A stretch of DNA of 12,134 nt from an uncultured Desulfuromonadales bacterium (GCA_945788205.1 CALZLE010000262.1:1-12134), one strand, 5' to 3'. Positions 1 to 6,596 are shown, numbered from the stretch's first letter. Notes: generated by a model not told the origin, from the sequence alone. Numbers and translations are program-made.

Positions 1-962
1 ACGTTATTGATGTTGGTCGGCTTGGTCCAGAGACCACGTACTGCCGGGAACGGAGGACGTGGACGCGACATCCCACGATGACCCTCAATAGAGGCCATCA
101 GCGCGGTTTCCTCACCACAAACGAAGGCTCCAGCACCCGCCTTGATCCGCATGTCCAGTTTGAAACCCAGCCCCATGCAGTCTTCACCAAGGAAGCCTTT
201 TTCGTAACAAGTATCGATCGCCATCTGCAGACGCTTGATAGCCAACGGATACTCAGCACGAACATAAACGTAAGCAAAGTCACAACCGATAGCATAAGCA
301 CCGATCATCAAACCTTCGATCAAACCATAGGGGTCACCCTCAAGGATTGAACGGTCCATAAAGGCCCCTGGATCACCCTCATCCGCATTACAGATCAGGT
401 ATTTGTGATCGCCAGGAGTCGCCTTACAGAAAGACCACTTGACTCCAGTCGGGAAACCACCGCCCCCACGACCGCGCAAGCCGGACTTTTTGACTTCTTC
501 GATGACCTCATCCTGGCTCATGGTGACCGCTTTTTTGATCCCCTTGAAACCATCATTGGCTAAAAAGTCATCGAGACTTTCTGCATCGATGGTACCGCAA
601 CGGCTAAAGATGATCCGCTGCTGCTTTTCCAGAAACTTAGCGTAGTAAGGACCAGCGACCTTTTTCGGAATCGGCTCATTACCTAAGATATGCTCATCGA
701 CAATCTGTGGGACCAGATCGGCGGTGACAAAATCGTAGGTGACCGGATCCTTGCCAGGAAGACAGACATCGACCAGCACGTCGTTGGCGCAAAGACCTCG
801 GCAACCAGTACTACTAACATCACAGCCACTCCCGATTTTCGCTGCAACGCCCTTCTTTTCGAATTCTTCTTCGAAGGCAGAAACAACATCAGCAGCACCA
901 GATGCGAGACCACCGGTCCCGGTGCAGATCAGAATTTTTAAATTTTCAGCAGTTTCGGACAT
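1..962 (-). CDS. nuoF: NADH-quinone oxidoreductase subunit F, 3' end beyond the window
   Basis: This is the NADH- and FMN-binding subunit of complex I, at the cytoplasmic tip of the peripheral arm; it takes hydride from NADH. I translated 320 residues from ATG at 962. That start has a GAGG Shine-Dalgarno 7 nt upstream. Residues about 8-95 form an extra thioredoxin-like ferredoxin domain, seen in Geobacter-type NuoF and in HoxF/HndC relatives. It keeps C13, C54 and C58, but the usual second cysteine is G18. The NuoF core follows: the glycine-rich GRGGGGFPTGVKW (164-176), the CNADEGDPGAF flavin loop (191-201) and GAGAFVCGEETAL (276-288). The C-terminal 4Fe-4S cysteines lie off the left edge. 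It sits 37 bases downstream of nuoE in the same operon. Identification is secure; whether the N-terminal domain carries a cluster is uncertain. Confidence 0.97.
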   Translation of the reverse strand, partial: MSETAENLKILICTGTGGLASGAADVVSAFEEEFEKKGVAAKIGSGCDVSSTGCRGLCANDVLVDVCLPGKDPVTYDFVTADLVPQIVDEHILGNEPIPKKVAGPYYAKFLEKQQRIIFSRCGTIDAESLDDFLANDGFKGIKKAVTMSQDEVIEEVKKSGLRGRGGGGFPTGVKWSFCKATPGDHKYLICNADEGDPGAFMDRSILEGDPYGLIEGLMIGAYAIGCDFAYVYVRAEYPLAIKRLQMAIDTCYEKGFLGEDCMGLGFKLDMRIKAGAGAFVCGEETALMASIEGHRGMSRPRPPFPAVRGLWTKPTNINN

Positions 963-999
963 AAACTATCCTCGATACCAGCACGGTTGAATGGCAGAA

Positions 1000-1509
1000 T
1001 CAGCCCATTTCGATATATTTGTCCATGACTTCGACCGTCTTCTGGACACTGATGCTTCCGTAAGTTGCATCGTTAACCATAATAACCGGTGCCATACCAC
1101 AAGCACCGATACAGGCCACATACTCGGCCGTGAACAGAAGATCTTCGGTCGTTTCAGCGTGGCCGACACCAATATGGTCTTTGATGGCATCACCGATCCG
1201 GCCCGCACCCTTAACGTGACAAGCGGTTCCCATGCAAACGCGAACAATGTACTTTCCGCGCGGCTTCATATGGAACTGGGCGTAAAAAGTTAAAACACCG
1301 TAAATCTGACTGGCGTAGACATTCAGCCGCTCTGCAGTTAAATGAACTGTCGCTTCAGGAATATAACCATACTCTTCCTGAATGCCCTGCAGTACCGGCA
1401 TCAAGTTCCCGTTCATGTCCAGGTACTTATCGATGACCATGTTCGCTGCGGTCAGATCAATTTCCTCTTCTACAGCTTGTTCTTCTACCTGCTCTGCGGT
1501 TTCCGTCAT
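1000..1509 (-). CDS. nuoE: NADH-quinone oxidoreductase subunit E (24 kDa, 2Fe-2S)
   Basis: A 169-residue subunit of the NADH-dehydrogenase module of complex I that carries the N1a-type [2Fe-2S] cluster next to the FMN of NuoF. The thioredoxin-like ferredoxin fold is recognised from C92-x4-C97 (in VCMGTACHVKGA) and C133-x3-C137 (in VACIGACGMAP), all four ligands present. A helical N-terminal region with the family motif YGYIPE (47-52) precedes it. The first 20 residues are an acidic glutamate-rich tail. The ATG at 1509 has a GAGG ribosome site about 6 nt upstream. The gene lies between nuoD (31-base gap) and nuoF (37-base gap) and is presumably cotranscribed from the nuoA promoter. Confidence 0.97.
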   Translation of the reverse strand: MTETAEQVEEQAVEEEIDLTAANMVIDKYLDMNGNLMPVLQGIQEEYGYIPEATVHLTAERLNVYASQIYGVLTFYAQFHMKPRGKYIVRVCMGTACHVKGAGRIGDAIKDHIGVGHAETTEDLLFTAEYVACIGACGMAPVIMVNDATYGSISVQKTVEVMDKYIEMG

Positions 1510-1540
1510 GATGACCTCTTATCTGATCACTACTTGAGGG

Positions 1541-2722
1541 TTAACGGTCGATTTCACCGAGAACGATGTCGAGCGTACCGATAACAGCGATAACATCAGC
1601 CAGCAACTTCCCTTCAACCATCTGCGGAAGCGCCTGCAGATTGACGAAGGACGGTGGCCGAATTTTCATCCGTAGCGGCATCGGCGATCCATCAGACACC
1701 AAGTAGTAGCCGAGCTCCCCTTTCGGATTCTCAACACCCTGGTAAATTTCACCAGGCTCTGGCTTGAAGCCTTCGGTGACAATCTTAAAGTGGTGGATCA
1801 AACCCTCAATGCTGTTAACAACATCTTCTTTTGGCGGCAGACAGACTTGTGGACAGTCAGCAAGGACTGGTCCTGGCTTCAGCTTATCGAGAGCCTGAAT
1901 CATGATCCGGCTGGCCTGCCGCATTTCTTCGAGACGGCAATGGTAACGAGCCCAAGTATCACACTCATCACTAACCGGAACGTCGAAGTCGTAATCTTCG
2001 TAACCACTGTACGGGTTGTCGCGACGCAGATCCCAATCAACACCAGAAGCACGCAACGAGGGACCGGTCAAACCGATATCGATGGCTGCCTCGGCACTGA
2101 TCTTACCAACACCCATGGTCCGCTTCTGCCAGATCTTGTTGCCTGTCAGCAAGCCTTCGTACTCTGCGACATGCCCTGGCATTGACTCTGCGAAATCGCG
2201 AATTTCTTGCTCCAGCCCCTCAGGGAAGTCATCAGCAAGGCCACCAACACGGAAGTAGTTGGAGGTCATCCGCGCACCAGACACCTTTTCGTAGATGTCC
2301 ATGATGTGCTCGCGCTCGCGGAAGCAGTAAATAAAGACGGTCATGGCACCGATATCAAGAGCGTGACAAGCCAACCAGACCAAGTGACTCTTCATACGAG
2401 TCAACTCGCCAAGCAGAACCCGAATAACCTTAGCTCTTTCTGGAATCTCATCAGTGATACCGAGCAGCTTTTCAACTGCCAGCACGTAACCAATGTTGTT
2501 ACTCATCGGGGCCAGGTAATCGAGCCGGTCTGTCAAAGGAATAATCTGATGATAGGTCCGGTGCTCCGAGAGCTTCTCGGTTCCACGATGCAGGAAACCG
2601 ATATGCGGAGTTGCATTTACAACCGTCTCGCCATCAAGGTCCAGGATCAGCTGCAACACGCCGTGTGTCGACGGGTGCTGAGGTCCCATGTTGATGGTCA
2701 TTGTTTCACTGTTAACTGCCAT
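1541..2722 (-). CDS. nuoD: NADH-quinone oxidoreductase subunit D (49 kDa)
   Basis: A 393-residue subunit of the complex I Q-module, homologous to the large subunit of NiFe hydrogenases and forming the quinone pocket with NuoB. It starts with the family motif MGPQHPSTHG (12-21). H20 and Y69 (in DRLDYL) correspond to the histidine and tyrosine that contact the quinone headgroup in studied enzymes. The 49-kDa signature HIGFLHRGTEKL is at 40-51, and the protein ends with the canonical GTLDIVLGEIDR. The ATG at 2722 has a GAGG element 8 nt upstream. NuoC and NuoD are separate polypeptides here, unlike the fused NuoCD of E. coli. Full length, no defects seen. Confidence 0.98.
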   Translation of the reverse strand: MAVNSETMTINMGPQHPSTHGVLQLILDLDGETVVNATPHIGFLHRGTEKLSEHRTYHQIIPLTDRLDYLAPMSNNIGYVLAVEKLLGITDEIPERAKVIRVLLGELTRMKSHLVWLACHALDIGAMTVFIYCFREREHIMDIYEKVSGARMTSNYFRVGGLADDFPEGLEQEIRDFAESMPGHVAEYEGLLTGNKIWQKRTMGVGKISAEAAIDIGLTGPSLRASGVDWDLRRDNPYSGYEDYDFDVPVSDECDTWARYHCRLEEMRQASRIMIQALDKLKPGPVLADCPQVCLPPKEDVVNSIEGLIHHFKIVTEGFKPEPGEIYQGVENPKGELGYYLVSDGSPMPLRMKIRPPSFVNLQALPQMVEGKLLADVIAVIGTLDIVLGEIDR

Positions 2723-2762
2723 TTGTATGCCTCGTCCGGTTAAGGAATTGTTATCGCTTCAG

Positions 2763-3245
2763 CTAGGAAAGACGGCCCTGATATGGCTCGCGGTCAGGCC
2801 CTTGCACAGGGTAATCCTTGCGCAGCGGGTGCCCTTCCCAATCAGCCGGCATAAGAATGCGGCGCAGATCCGGGTGATCATTAAAACTGATTCCCATCAG
2901 ATCCCAGCACTCACGCTCGTGCCAATTGGCAGTCCCCCAGACGACACTGACAGTGTCGACATTGGCGTCCTGCTCTTCAACCGGTACCTTGACCCGCAAA
3001 CGTTGCTTAGCGGCGATATTGTAGAGGTTGTAAACCACCATGAAGCGAGGTGACTGACCGAGGTAATCAACGCCGCAGAGATCGCAAAGGAAGTTGTAAC
3101 CACACTCATCACGCAAGAAGGTGGCGATTTCAACAATCTGCTCCTTCTCAACGGTCACAGTGGTCTCACCGCGATGCTCAACAACATTCAGTACGGCTGA
3201 CGAAAACTTTGCTTGTAATTTTTCAACAATCGCTTGATCGCTCAT
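2763..3245 (-). CDS. nuoC: NADH-quinone oxidoreductase subunit C (30 kDa)
   Basis: A 160-residue hydrophilic subunit of the complex I Q-module that packs against NuoD and has no cofactor. The 30-kDa family signature covers roughly residues 110-147: ERECWDLMGISF, then HPDLRRILMPADWEGHPLRKDYP. It is short, as in bacteria with separate NuoC and NuoD. ATG at 3245 has an AGGGA element 7-8 nt upstream, and the gene starts 15 bases after nuoB. The 40-base gap to nuoD contains only the nuoD ribosome site. Confidence 0.97.
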   Translation of the reverse strand: MSDQAIVEKLQAKFSSAVLNVVEHRGETTVTVEKEQIVEIATFLRDECGYNFLCDLCGVDYLGQSPRFMVVYNLYNIAAKQRLRVKVPVEEQDANVDTVSVVWGTANWHERECWDLMGISFNDHPDLRRILMPADWEGHPLRKDYPVQGPDREPYQGRLS

Positions 3246-3260
3246 TGATTTGTCCCTGTC

Positions 3261-3791
3261 CTAAACGCTGGAGGCCATGGTCGGCTGGACCACTTCACCG
3301 ACACCGATTGCAGAGCCGAAGGTATTACGCTCAGCCCGAATCTTCTCTTGCAACTTCATCAAGCCGTAGAGAAGGCCTTCTGGCCGCGGCGGACAACCGG
3401 GGATATACACATCAACCGGCAAGTGCTCATCGACACCCTGAACAACACTGTAAGTATCGAAAACACCACCCGAAGAAGCGCAGGCACCCATAGCAATGAC
3501 ATACTTAGGCTCTGGCATCTGCTCGTAAACGGTCTTAATGACCGGCAACATCTTCTTGGTCACCGTTCCAGCGATGATGATGACGTCAGCCTGCCGTGGA
3601 GAGGCACGAAACAAAACCCCTAGGCGGTCAAGGTCAAAACGGGCAGCACCAGTTGACATCATCTCGATCGCGCAGCAAGCAAGACCGAATGTCAATGGCC
3701 ACAGAGAACTGGCACGAGACCAGTTGACCAATTTGTCCAGACTGGTGGTAATAAAACCACTACCGAGAGTCTTTGGTTGCTCTATTCCCAT
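3261..3791 (-). CDS. nuoB: NADH-quinone oxidoreductase subunit B (PSST, N2 cluster)
   Basis: The 176-residue subunit that holds the terminal [4Fe-4S] cluster N2, the electron donor to quinone. Cluster ligands are visible as the tandem C39-C40 (in GLACCAIEMM), C104 (in GACASSGG) and C133 (in PGCPPRPEGLLYGL). I chose ATG at 3791 because AAGGAG lies 7 nt upstream. An in-frame TTG at 3812 would add seven residues, but lies inside nuoA without a ribosome site. The start overlaps the last 10 bases of nuoA, suggesting translational coupling. Full length for the family. Confidence 0.98.
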   Translation of the reverse strand: MGIEQPKTLGSGFITTSLDKLVNWSRASSLWPLTFGLACCAIEMMSTGAARFDLDRLGVLFRASPRQADVIIIAGTVTKKMLPVIKTVYEQMPEPKYVIAMGACASSGGVFDTYSVVQGVDEHLPVDVYIPGCPPRPEGLLYGLMKLQEKIRAERNTFGSAIGVGEVVQPTMASSV

Positions 3792-4138
3792 TCCAGAGCT
3801 CCTTTTTTCCAAACATAGATGAAGCCGACGAGCAGGATGGCAATGAAGACACCCATCTCGACGAAACCAAAAATCCCCAGACGCTTGAACATAACCGCCC
3901 AGGGATAAAGAAAGACTGCTTCAATATCAAATAGGATAAAGAGCATCGCGATAATGTAGAACTTGATGGAGAAACGTTCTTCTGCCCCGCCAAGTAGCGG
4001 CATTCCACACTCGTATGGAGCCAACTTAGCCTCACTCGGCTTCTTGACCCCGATCAGACGAGACATAACAACCGACCCGACTGCAAAAGCAAAGGCGATG
4101 CCGATAACGACAAGAATCGGCAAATAATTTTCCAGCAT
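3782..4138 (-). CDS. nuoA: NADH-quinone oxidoreductase subunit A
   Basis: A 118-residue membrane subunit of complex I, next to the junction of the peripheral and membrane arms. Three transmembrane segments are visible (about 4-26, 57-78 and 90-109). The long loop between the first two carries the conserved YECG (42-45, C44), and the second helix carries the acidic pair D71/E73 (FDIEAVFLYPW). I chose ATG at 4138, which has AAGGAG 8 nt upstream and gives the family's usual length. A TTG at 4192 and an ATG at 4156 are in frame but poorly supported, and the ATG at 4156 overlaps the ribosome site. It is the first gene of the operon, about 75 bases below the proposed promoter. Confidence 0.97.
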   Translation of the reverse strand: MLENYLPILVVIGIAFAFAVGSVVMSRLIGVKKPSEAKLAPYECGMPLLGGAEERFSIKFYIIAMLFILFDIEAVFLYPWAVMFKRLGIFGFVEMGVFIAILLVGFIYVWKKGALEWE

Positions 4139-4217
4139 AAAACCCGCTCCTTCCATTGAAGAAATTGGACCGTTGAACGTGGGCGCAATCAATACCGTTT
4201 ACGCCACAGCGTGTCGA

Positions 4218-4246
4218 AAATTAGGATAATCCCCCTGACATGTCAA
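4218..4246 (-). promoter_or_regulatory. Putative sigma-70 promoter of the nuo operon
   Basis: On the minus strand a perfect TTGACA (4246-4241) is followed after exactly 17 bases by TAATTT (4223-4218, three of six consensus positions). Transcription would start near 4211 and give an untranslated leader of about 73 nt before nuoA. The spacer contains a small inverted repeat, GGAT-T-ATCC. The placement directly ahead of the first nuo gene supports the call; the -10 match is only moderate. Confidence 0.55.
4236..4245. repeat. 10-bp perfect palindrome over the nuo -35 box
   Basis: TGACATGTCA is self-complementary and shares five bases with the proposed TTGACA -35 box. A protein bound here would block RNA polymerase. 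The palindrome is short and could be chance, although its position is suggestive. Confidence 0.35.
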
Positions 4247-4253
4247 GGAAAAA

Positions 4254-4269
4254 ATACAGTATACTGTAT
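4254..4269. promoter_or_regulatory. 16-bp perfect palindrome upstream of the nuo promoter, candidate operator
   Basis: ATACAGTATACTGTAT is identical to its reverse complement over all 16 bases and lies eight bases upstream of the proposed nuo -35 box. A second copy of the half-site TACTGTA occurs at 4311-4317. On the minus strand the palindrome is followed by six T, so it could also fold into a weak AT-rich terminator-like hairpin for readthrough from hslO. I favour a regulator-binding site because of the position and symmetry, but cannot name the regulator. Confidence 0.45.
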
Positions 4270-4394
4270 GCAATGTTTTTAACCGGCGCGGTCTTCTTTT
4301 CTATCGGAATTACTGTAGTTTTTGAATGTTTCGAGAAATGACGTTGGTTAATTTTTCCGCGATATCTTGTGTTTCAGGGGGGACCATCCGACAA

Positions 4395-4409
4395 TCAAAC
4401 GGTGTTTGA
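4395..4409. repeat. Inverted repeat TCAAAC-GGT-GTTTGA
   Basis: Two perfect 6-base arms separated by three bases lie in the middle of the gene-free region, about 150 bases upstream of the proposed nuo promoter. A TATAAT hexamer begins four bases to its right on the plus strand. It could be a distal protein-binding site, and no function can be assigned. Confidence 0.25.
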
Positions 4410-4620
4410 ATTTATAATGATTGAATACCTCAAGGTTTTTTGTTTTTTCCTAGCAGGCCAGTCGTGTTTGGTTCGATTTCTATCATCACTTTTACGCGTA
4501 TACAGAATTACAACCGGACAGCGGCCAAAAACAACTTATTAGGCAAGGATTATTGGAAATAAATAATCTTCATTGCAGCCCGTCCGGGCCATTAATCTCT
4601 TTTTTTGATTCCGAAAATAC

Positions 4621-5487
4621 TCATCCGATCAGCTGCATGACTTGTTCGCGATGAAACAAATATTTGCTACTGCAGTACTCGCAAACAACTTCAACCTGCT
4701 CCTGCTCTTCGGCCAGCTGTTTCAGTTCGCCTGCCCCCATCGACCGCAGCATCCCCTCAATCTGTTTTTTATTGCATGGACAATAAAATGCCAACGGGAC
4801 CTCTTCCTGCACACCAAACTCTGCACCATCAAAGATCTGCGACAGAATATCTATTGGTAGCAACCCTTGCCGTAATAAACTGGTGACCGGTGGTAACTGC
4901 TGCAACTTTTCGATGACCCGCTCAACCTGTTCTTCGTCTCCGGGGGGCAGGGACTGAATCAAAATCCCGCCAGCAGCAGCAACCCCGCCATTCGAATCGA
5001 GCTCAACCCCCAAAGACACGCTTGATGGCACCTGCTCCGAATTGGTCAGGTACCAGGCCAGATCTTCGGCAACCTCACTCGTCTGCAATTGAACCATGCT
5101 CTGGTACGGCTCTTTCAGCCCGAGATCTTTCCAGACGTGCAGAAAACCAGCCTTGCCAATCGCACCAGCAACATCAAAACGGTCATCGTTCGGCGGCAAT
5201 CCGGCGATCGGATTACGGATCGTTCCTCGGACCCGACCCTGCGCATCAGTCTCAACACTCAGCTTGCCGAGGGGCCCATTCCCTTCAACCATCAAAGCCA
5301 AACGCTGCTGCCCCTTAAGCAGGCAGCCCAGCAATGCTCCTCCGGACAACAACCTTCCAAGCGCGACAGTCGCCGTTAGATCTGTCTGTTGTTTTTGGCA
5401 GATCTCGGTAACCAAATTTGTACTTACGGCGGCCATGCCGCGTAAAAGACCATCTTTGCTGACAACACGTACCAGGTGATCCTGCAT
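4621..5487 (-). CDS. hslO: 33 kDa redox-regulated chaperone Hsp33
   Basis: A 288-residue cytoplasmic holdase chaperone that is switched on by oxidation. In the reduced form four cysteines hold zinc; oxidants release the zinc, form disulfides and expose the substrate-binding surface. The switch is intact: C236-x-C238 (in FYCPCNKKQ) and C269-x2-C272 (in VVCEYCSSKY). The family core is recognisable in VRVVSKDGLLRG, GRLLSGGALLG and GTIRNPIAGLPP. I chose ATG at 5487, 23 bases after the AhpD-like gene; GGAAG lies 8 nt upstream. An in-frame TTG at 5508 lacks a ribosome site. It is the last gene of a four-gene minus-strand cluster. Confidence 0.96.
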   Translation of the reverse strand: MQDHLVRVVSKDGLLRGMAAVSTNLVTEICQKQQTDLTATVALGRLLSGGALLGCLLKGQQRLALMVEGNGPLGKLSVETDAQGRVRGTIRNPIAGLPPNDDRFDVAGAIGKAGFLHVWKDLGLKEPYQSMVQLQTSEVAEDLAWYLTNSEQVPSSVSLGVELDSNGGVAAAGGILIQSLPPGDEEQVERVIEKLQQLPPVTSLLRQGLLPIDILSQIFDGAEFGVQEEVPLAFYCPCNKKQIEGMLRSMGAGELKQLAEEQEQVEVVCEYCSSKYLFHREQVMQLIG

Positions 5488-5510
5488 ACCTAATGCTTCC
5501 GTTTCCAATA

Positions 5511-5783
5511 TTATTCGTTAAATTGTTTTTCGATTGCTTTCAACTGTGCATTCACCCGCCCGGCGGAGACCGCCATACAGATTCCTTGCACTGCACCAAT
5601 TTCTTCCTGCCCGACCCCTGCTTCCCTGGCAACGCCAAGGTAGTGTTCCACTCAAGGACCACAACCGGAAGTCATTGCCGCGGCCAGCCCGATCAAGATC
5701 GTGGTTTTTTTATCCAGTACCGATTCGTCCCGGACCGCATCATAAAACTGACTGAATACCTTGCCATTTTTCGGCGACAACAT
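5511..5783 (-). CDS. AhpD/CMD-family selenoprotein with CGPU motif (UGA read as Sec)
   Basis: A 90-residue protein if UGA at codon 44 (5654-5652) is read as selenocysteine. ATG at 5783 has a near-perfect ribosome site (AAGGGAGGTC, 7 nt upstream). The frame before and after the UGA reads as one carboxymuconolactone decarboxylase/AhpD-like helical domain: hydrophobic ILIGLAAAM (29-37), C41-G-P-U44, H47, then AREAGVGQEEIGAVQ (52-66), the usual A-x-x-x-G-x-x-x-E-E-I block. In relatives the CXXC pair is the peroxide- or disulfide-reducing centre and UGA replaces its second cysteine. Oddly, histidine follows three rather than four residues after that position. A bacterial SECIS-like hairpin lies just downstream. 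It is 21 bases after the permease and 23 before hslO, apparently cotranscribed. Alternative: a pseudogene with a nonsense mutation, which I think unlikely. Confidence 0.87.
5624..5654 (-). promoter_or_regulatory. Bacterial SECIS-like element with its UGA codon
   Basis: After UGA (5654-5652) come 11 bases, then a hairpin: CCUUGGC (5640-5634), loop GUU (5633-5631), GCCAGGG (5630-5624). The seven pairs include one G-U. The apical loop begins 18 nt after the UGA and its first base is G. The published bacterial SECIS consensus asks for a small loop with G in the first two positions, 16-37 nt after UGA, and this element meets it. It should recruit SelB with Sec-tRNA. Confidence 0.8.
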
Positions 5784-5804
5784 ATAAGTAGACCTCCCTT
5801 ACTG

Positions 5805-6596
5805 TCAACTACGCAGACGATACCCCTTGCCGATCAACCAGGCCGCCCAGCAAAACAGCAGCAAAGCGATGGCCCCACTAACACCAAAAGCGACTGTAAA
5901 GCTGGTATCTCCAACCCCGATAATCGCGTGACGGAAACCGTCTATTAGATAGAATAACGGATTCAGATAAGACAACTTTTCCCACGGCTGCGGTAATATT
6001 GAAATCGGATAAAAAACTCCGCCCAGATAAATCAGCGGCAAAATCAGAAAATTACTGTACATCGACAGCGTATCGAAGTTGTGGGCAAAGATCGCTGCTA
6101 TAAGGCCAAATTGGGCGAACAGGAAGCTGGCCAGCATCGCCATCAAAATCGCCAACAGCGGAGCATGCCACGGCAGATCGGCGAACAGGGTCGAGATAGC
6201 CCAGACCACCGTGCCGACCAGCGAACCGCGCAACATCGCCGCCAAGGTGTAGGCGAGAATAAATTGCGGCGGGGTGACCGGTGTCACCAGCAAATCGACA
6301 ATTCCCCCCAGATAGCGCGACATGAATAATGATGATGAGGTATTGGCAAAGGAATTGTTGATCACCCCCATCAAGATCAGCCCCGGGATAACAAACTGGG
6401 CGTAACTAAAGCCTTCGAGGACGCTTAATCGCTCACCAAGGGTCGCGCCGAAGACAAACAGGTAAAGTGATGCGGTGATAATCGGCGTTAACAGGGTCTG
6501 GGATGCAACCCGCCAGAAACGTAAAATCTCTTTGCGCAGCAAGGTCACAAACGGCAACCAGGCATAATAGGTCGCAGTCGGCACTTTATTCTCCAC
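5805..6596 (-). CDS. yadH: ABC-2 type transporter permease, YadH-like
   Basis: A 263-residue inner-membrane permease of an ABC-2 exporter, partner of the ATPase encoded just upstream. It resembles E. coli YadH from end to end: an N-terminal amphipathic KEILRFWR, PGLILMGVINNSFAN, LLVTPVTPPQFI, NFLILPLIYLGGVFYPIS, then the signature LNPLFYLIDGFRHAIIG and the terminal GYRLRS. About six transmembrane segments are visible. I chose GTG at 6596 because AAGGGAGG lies six bases upstream; it overlaps the ATPase stop by 11 bases. GTG at 6584 with GGAG is a close alternative and GTG at 6602 is less likely. The substrate cannot be told from sequence. Confidence 0.9.
   Translation of the reverse strand: MENKVPTATYYAWLPFVTLLRKEILRFWRVASQTLLTPIITASLYLFVFGATLGERLSVLEGFSYAQFVIPGLILMGVINNSFANTSSSLFMSRYLGGIVDLLVTPVTPPQFILAYTLAAMLRGSLVGTVVWAISTLFADLPWHAPLLAILMAMLASFLFAQFGLIAAIFAHNFDTLSMYSNFLILPLIYLGGVFYPISILPQPWEKLSYLNPLFYLIDGFRHAIIGVGDTSFTVAFGVSGAIALLLFCWAAWLIGKGYRLRS

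Larger units (their letters stand above)
4139..4620. other. Long gene-free region between hslO and nuoA
   Basis: These 482 bases hold no convincing gene on either strand. Contents I can point to are the nuoA ribosome site, a sigma-70-type promoter, palindromes at 4236-4245 and 4254-4269, and a TCAAAC-GGT-GTTTGA inverted repeat at 4395-4409. There is also a TATAAT hexamer on the plus strand at 4413-4418 without a good -35 partner. Near hslO there are two weak structures: an AT-rich inverted repeat at 4548-4568 and a 4-bp GC hairpin at 4578-4589 followed by seven T on the plus strand. I see no strong minus-strand terminator directly after hslO. The stretch is more AT-rich than its flanks. Confidence 0.7.

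Noticed and set aside
1..4138. Many plus-strand ORFs of 60-180 codons opposite the nuo genes
   Set aside because: All lie opposite highly conserved complex I coding sequence and have no independent support.
4254..4269. LexA (SOS) box
   Set aside because: The E. coli-type box is CTGT-N8-ACAG; here the halves are in the opposite order (ACAG...CTGT).
4417..4542. Small plus-strand ORF of 41 codons starting at ATG 4417
   Set aside because: No ribosome site, no recognisable composition as a small membrane protein, and the nearby TATAAT lacks a -35 partner.
4578..4606. GCCC-GTCC-GGGC hairpin plus seven T as a terminator
   Set aside because: The stem is only four pairs and the T run is on the plus strand, where no gene reads into it; it does not serve hslO on the minus strand.
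4139..4620. Sigma-54 promoter for nuo
   Set aside because: I found no GG-N10-GC pair with flanking TGGCAC/TTGC character on the minus strand.
5511..5783. Reading the AhpD-like gene as a pseudogene with a nonsense codon
   Set aside because: The stop is UGA rather than UAA/UAG, falls exactly on a redox cysteine, is followed by a SECIS-like hairpin, and the remaining frame and strong ribosome site are intact.
5493..5948. Plus-strand open frames over the AhpD-like gene and permease end
   Set aside because: They lack ribosome sites and recognisable domains, and are explained as shadows of the minus-strand genes.
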